From NCBI GenBank assembly GCA_002352055.1, contig DEHS01000094.1, positions 87,754-94,763 of the forward strand: DNA of 7,010 nucleotides, in the 5' to 3' direction. Below are positions 6,209 to 7,010 of the stretch, piece after piece. The translations under genes were made by a program, and so were the position numbers. A model generated the notes under the pieces. The model had not been told where the DNA came from. It saw only the letters and a list, made by a program, of their open reading frames with translations, and searched no databases. Source of the stretch: Legionellaceae bacterium UBA2794. GTDB lineage: Bacteria > Pseudomonadota > Gammaproteobacteria > Legionellales > Legionellaceae. Positions within the stretch are counted from its first letter, which is position 1, and every line of letters begins with the position of its first letter.

Positions 6209-6277
6209 GTATAAATATAGCACAGATATAGGGTGCTGGCCTATTTGTGTTGTGTTAGAATCAAGAGTGAATACAAA

Positions 6278-6293
6278 AATAATTAATATTATT
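6278..6293 (-). terminator. AT-only palindrome after the pilX-like gene
   Basis: AATAAT (6278-6283) and ATTATT (6288-6293) surround TAAT. On the minus strand the stem is followed by further Ts, about 30 bases after the stop of the pilX-like gene. With no G-C pairs it would be a weak terminator at best. Confidence 0.25.
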
Positions 6294-6320
6294 TGGATTA
6301 AAAAATAGAGGAACAAATTT

Positions 6321-6887
6321 TTACAGTGCGTTTGATTGATTGATGAAATGAGTGGATACATCAGCAATATAACGCCAACTGGTCACCCCGCCATATATCT
6401 GATGTGCTGTATCTTGGCAGGTGGTTTCACTACCAGCCTTCATCGTTCTTAATTGCAGCAACGAGGGCGTATGGCGATCATTACCTTTTAATAATATAGA
6501 AAATAGTCTTTGATGTACTGAATATTTTTTACCATCTTTTTCAATTTGCAAACAAGGATATTCTTCTAAATCCTGGATTATGTACTGATAATCCTCCTGG
6601 TCTCTAACTGCGTTGCATCCTTGATTGTTAACCAGTAAGCTAAATGCCTTCTCGGGTGATTTATCTCGTATAATACACCCTTGATTTGACGCATTAAAAC
6701 CTTTCGCTTTAATCAATTGCAAAGCAAATTGCTCCATCTCGTGGAAGAGATGCTGTTGCAAACCCTGAGTATTTATTGCTTTGTAATACAACAATACATG
6801 TCTCATACCAGTGAGTGATAATAAACTGATTGACGCGATAAGACATAAAGTCAGCAACAGTACAAAGCCCCTACACTTCGAGTTCAT
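6321..6887 (-). CDS. pilX: PilX-like type IV minor pilin
   Basis: This is a 188-residue protein with a type III (prepilin) leader of seven residues ending in R6-G7, to be cut before F8 by the prepilin peptidase. A 20-residue hydrophobic helix follows (FVLLLTLCLIASISLLSL) and then GMRH. The residue +5 glutamate of major pilins is replaced by leucine. The hydrophobic start and the following Met-Arg resemble the PilX N-terminal domain, which helps prime pilus assembly. The ectodomain has four cysteines (C71, C91, C112, C157), enough for two disulfides. Its ATG overlaps the upstream stop as ATGA, with AGAGGG just before it, so the two are translationally coupled. The minor-pilin class is well supported; PilX specifically rests on the N-terminus and gene order. 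No pilY1 follows, unlike the usual pilW-pilX-pilY1 order. Confidence 0.75.
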   Translation of the reverse strand: MNSKCRGFVLLLTLCLIASISLLSLTGMRHVLLYYKAINTQGLQQHLFHEMEQFALQLIKAKGFNASNQGCIIRDKSPEKAFSLLVNNQGCNAVRDQEDYQYIIQDLEEYPCLQIEKDGKKYSVHQRLFSILLKGNDRHTPSLLQLRTMKAGSETTCQDTAHQIYGGVTSWRYIADVSTHFINQSNAL

Positions 6888-7010
6888 GTCCCTCTTACCG
6901 TGACGATTAATGAATGCTGCTTTTCCTTTGCCAACCCCATTATCACTTCAATTCCTTGTTTATGTTGGAGCTTTTTTCTTATTATTACCAAAGAATGAAT
7001 TAGCTCTGTT
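6884..7010 (-). CDS. C-terminal fragment of the gene before pilX, probably PilW-like
   Basis: The minus-strand frame is open from the window edge to a TGA at 6884-6886, giving 41 residues that end HSLIVTVRGT. The stop overlaps the ATG of the pilX-like gene (ATGA), typical of coupled genes in one operon. In many gammaproteobacterial pilus clusters pilW precedes pilX, and a beta-rich end with a terminal strand fits a pilin fold. The fragment is too short to prove PilW. It runs off the right edge. Confidence 0.6.
   Translation of the reverse strand, partial: TELIHSLVIIRKKLQHKQGIEVIMGLAKEKQHSLIVTVRGT

Noticed and set aside
6170..6367. 65-residue hydrophobic minus-strand open frame, possible small membrane protein
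   Set aside because: It overlaps the end of the pilX-like gene and the start of the CBS gene, and its hydrophobicity is explained by AT-rich intergenic DNA.

Overview
The window looks like chromosomal DNA of an AT-rich gammaproteobacterium, most likely Legionella or a close relative. This is inferred from low G+C, the style of the lipoyl synthase, and a minor-pilin operon end beside housekeeping genes. No species can be named without a database search. I see no phage, integron, insertion sequence, CRISPR array, tRNA or rRNA. Layout: at the left edge (3-155, + strand) is the tail of an unidentified, probably membrane-anchored protein, followed by a class I SAM-dependent methyltransferase (364-1182, +). 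From about 1240 to 1375 lies a small cluster of REP-like palindromes. It separates the methyltransferase from everything to its right, which is all on the minus strand, so the cluster sits between convergent genes and may terminate transcription from both sides. Minus-strand genes, read in transcription order from the right edge: the end of an upstream gene (probably PilW-like) overlaps by ATGA a PilX-like minor pilin (6321-6887). Next come a stand-alone CBS-pair protein (5734-6168), a secreted-thioredoxin/CcdA-like membrane fusion (4377-5552), a small CDGSH iron-sulfur protein (4044-4313), a soluble diguanylate cyclase with a GGEEF active site and an intact inhibitory site (2471-4015), and lipoyl synthase lipA (1384-2382). 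How the genes may work together: the CDGSH and diguanylate cyclase genes are 28-30 bp apart and probably share a transcript, which links an Fe-S/redox protein with c-di-GMP synthesis. The fusion protein just upstream handles thiols at the membrane. The pilin genes at the right edge belong to type IV pilus biogenesis, a process often controlled by c-di-GMP, but nothing in the sequence ties these genes together directly. There is no intergenic stretch over 300 bases. The most interesting items are the thioredoxin-transmembrane fusion, the CDGSH protein whose first cluster motif has lost its histidine, the CDGSH-cyclase pairing, a possible internal duplication in the cyclase N-terminus, the GTAG-tagged REP pair, and a pilX-like gene with no pilY1 after it. 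I did not find a clearly new multi-gene system here.
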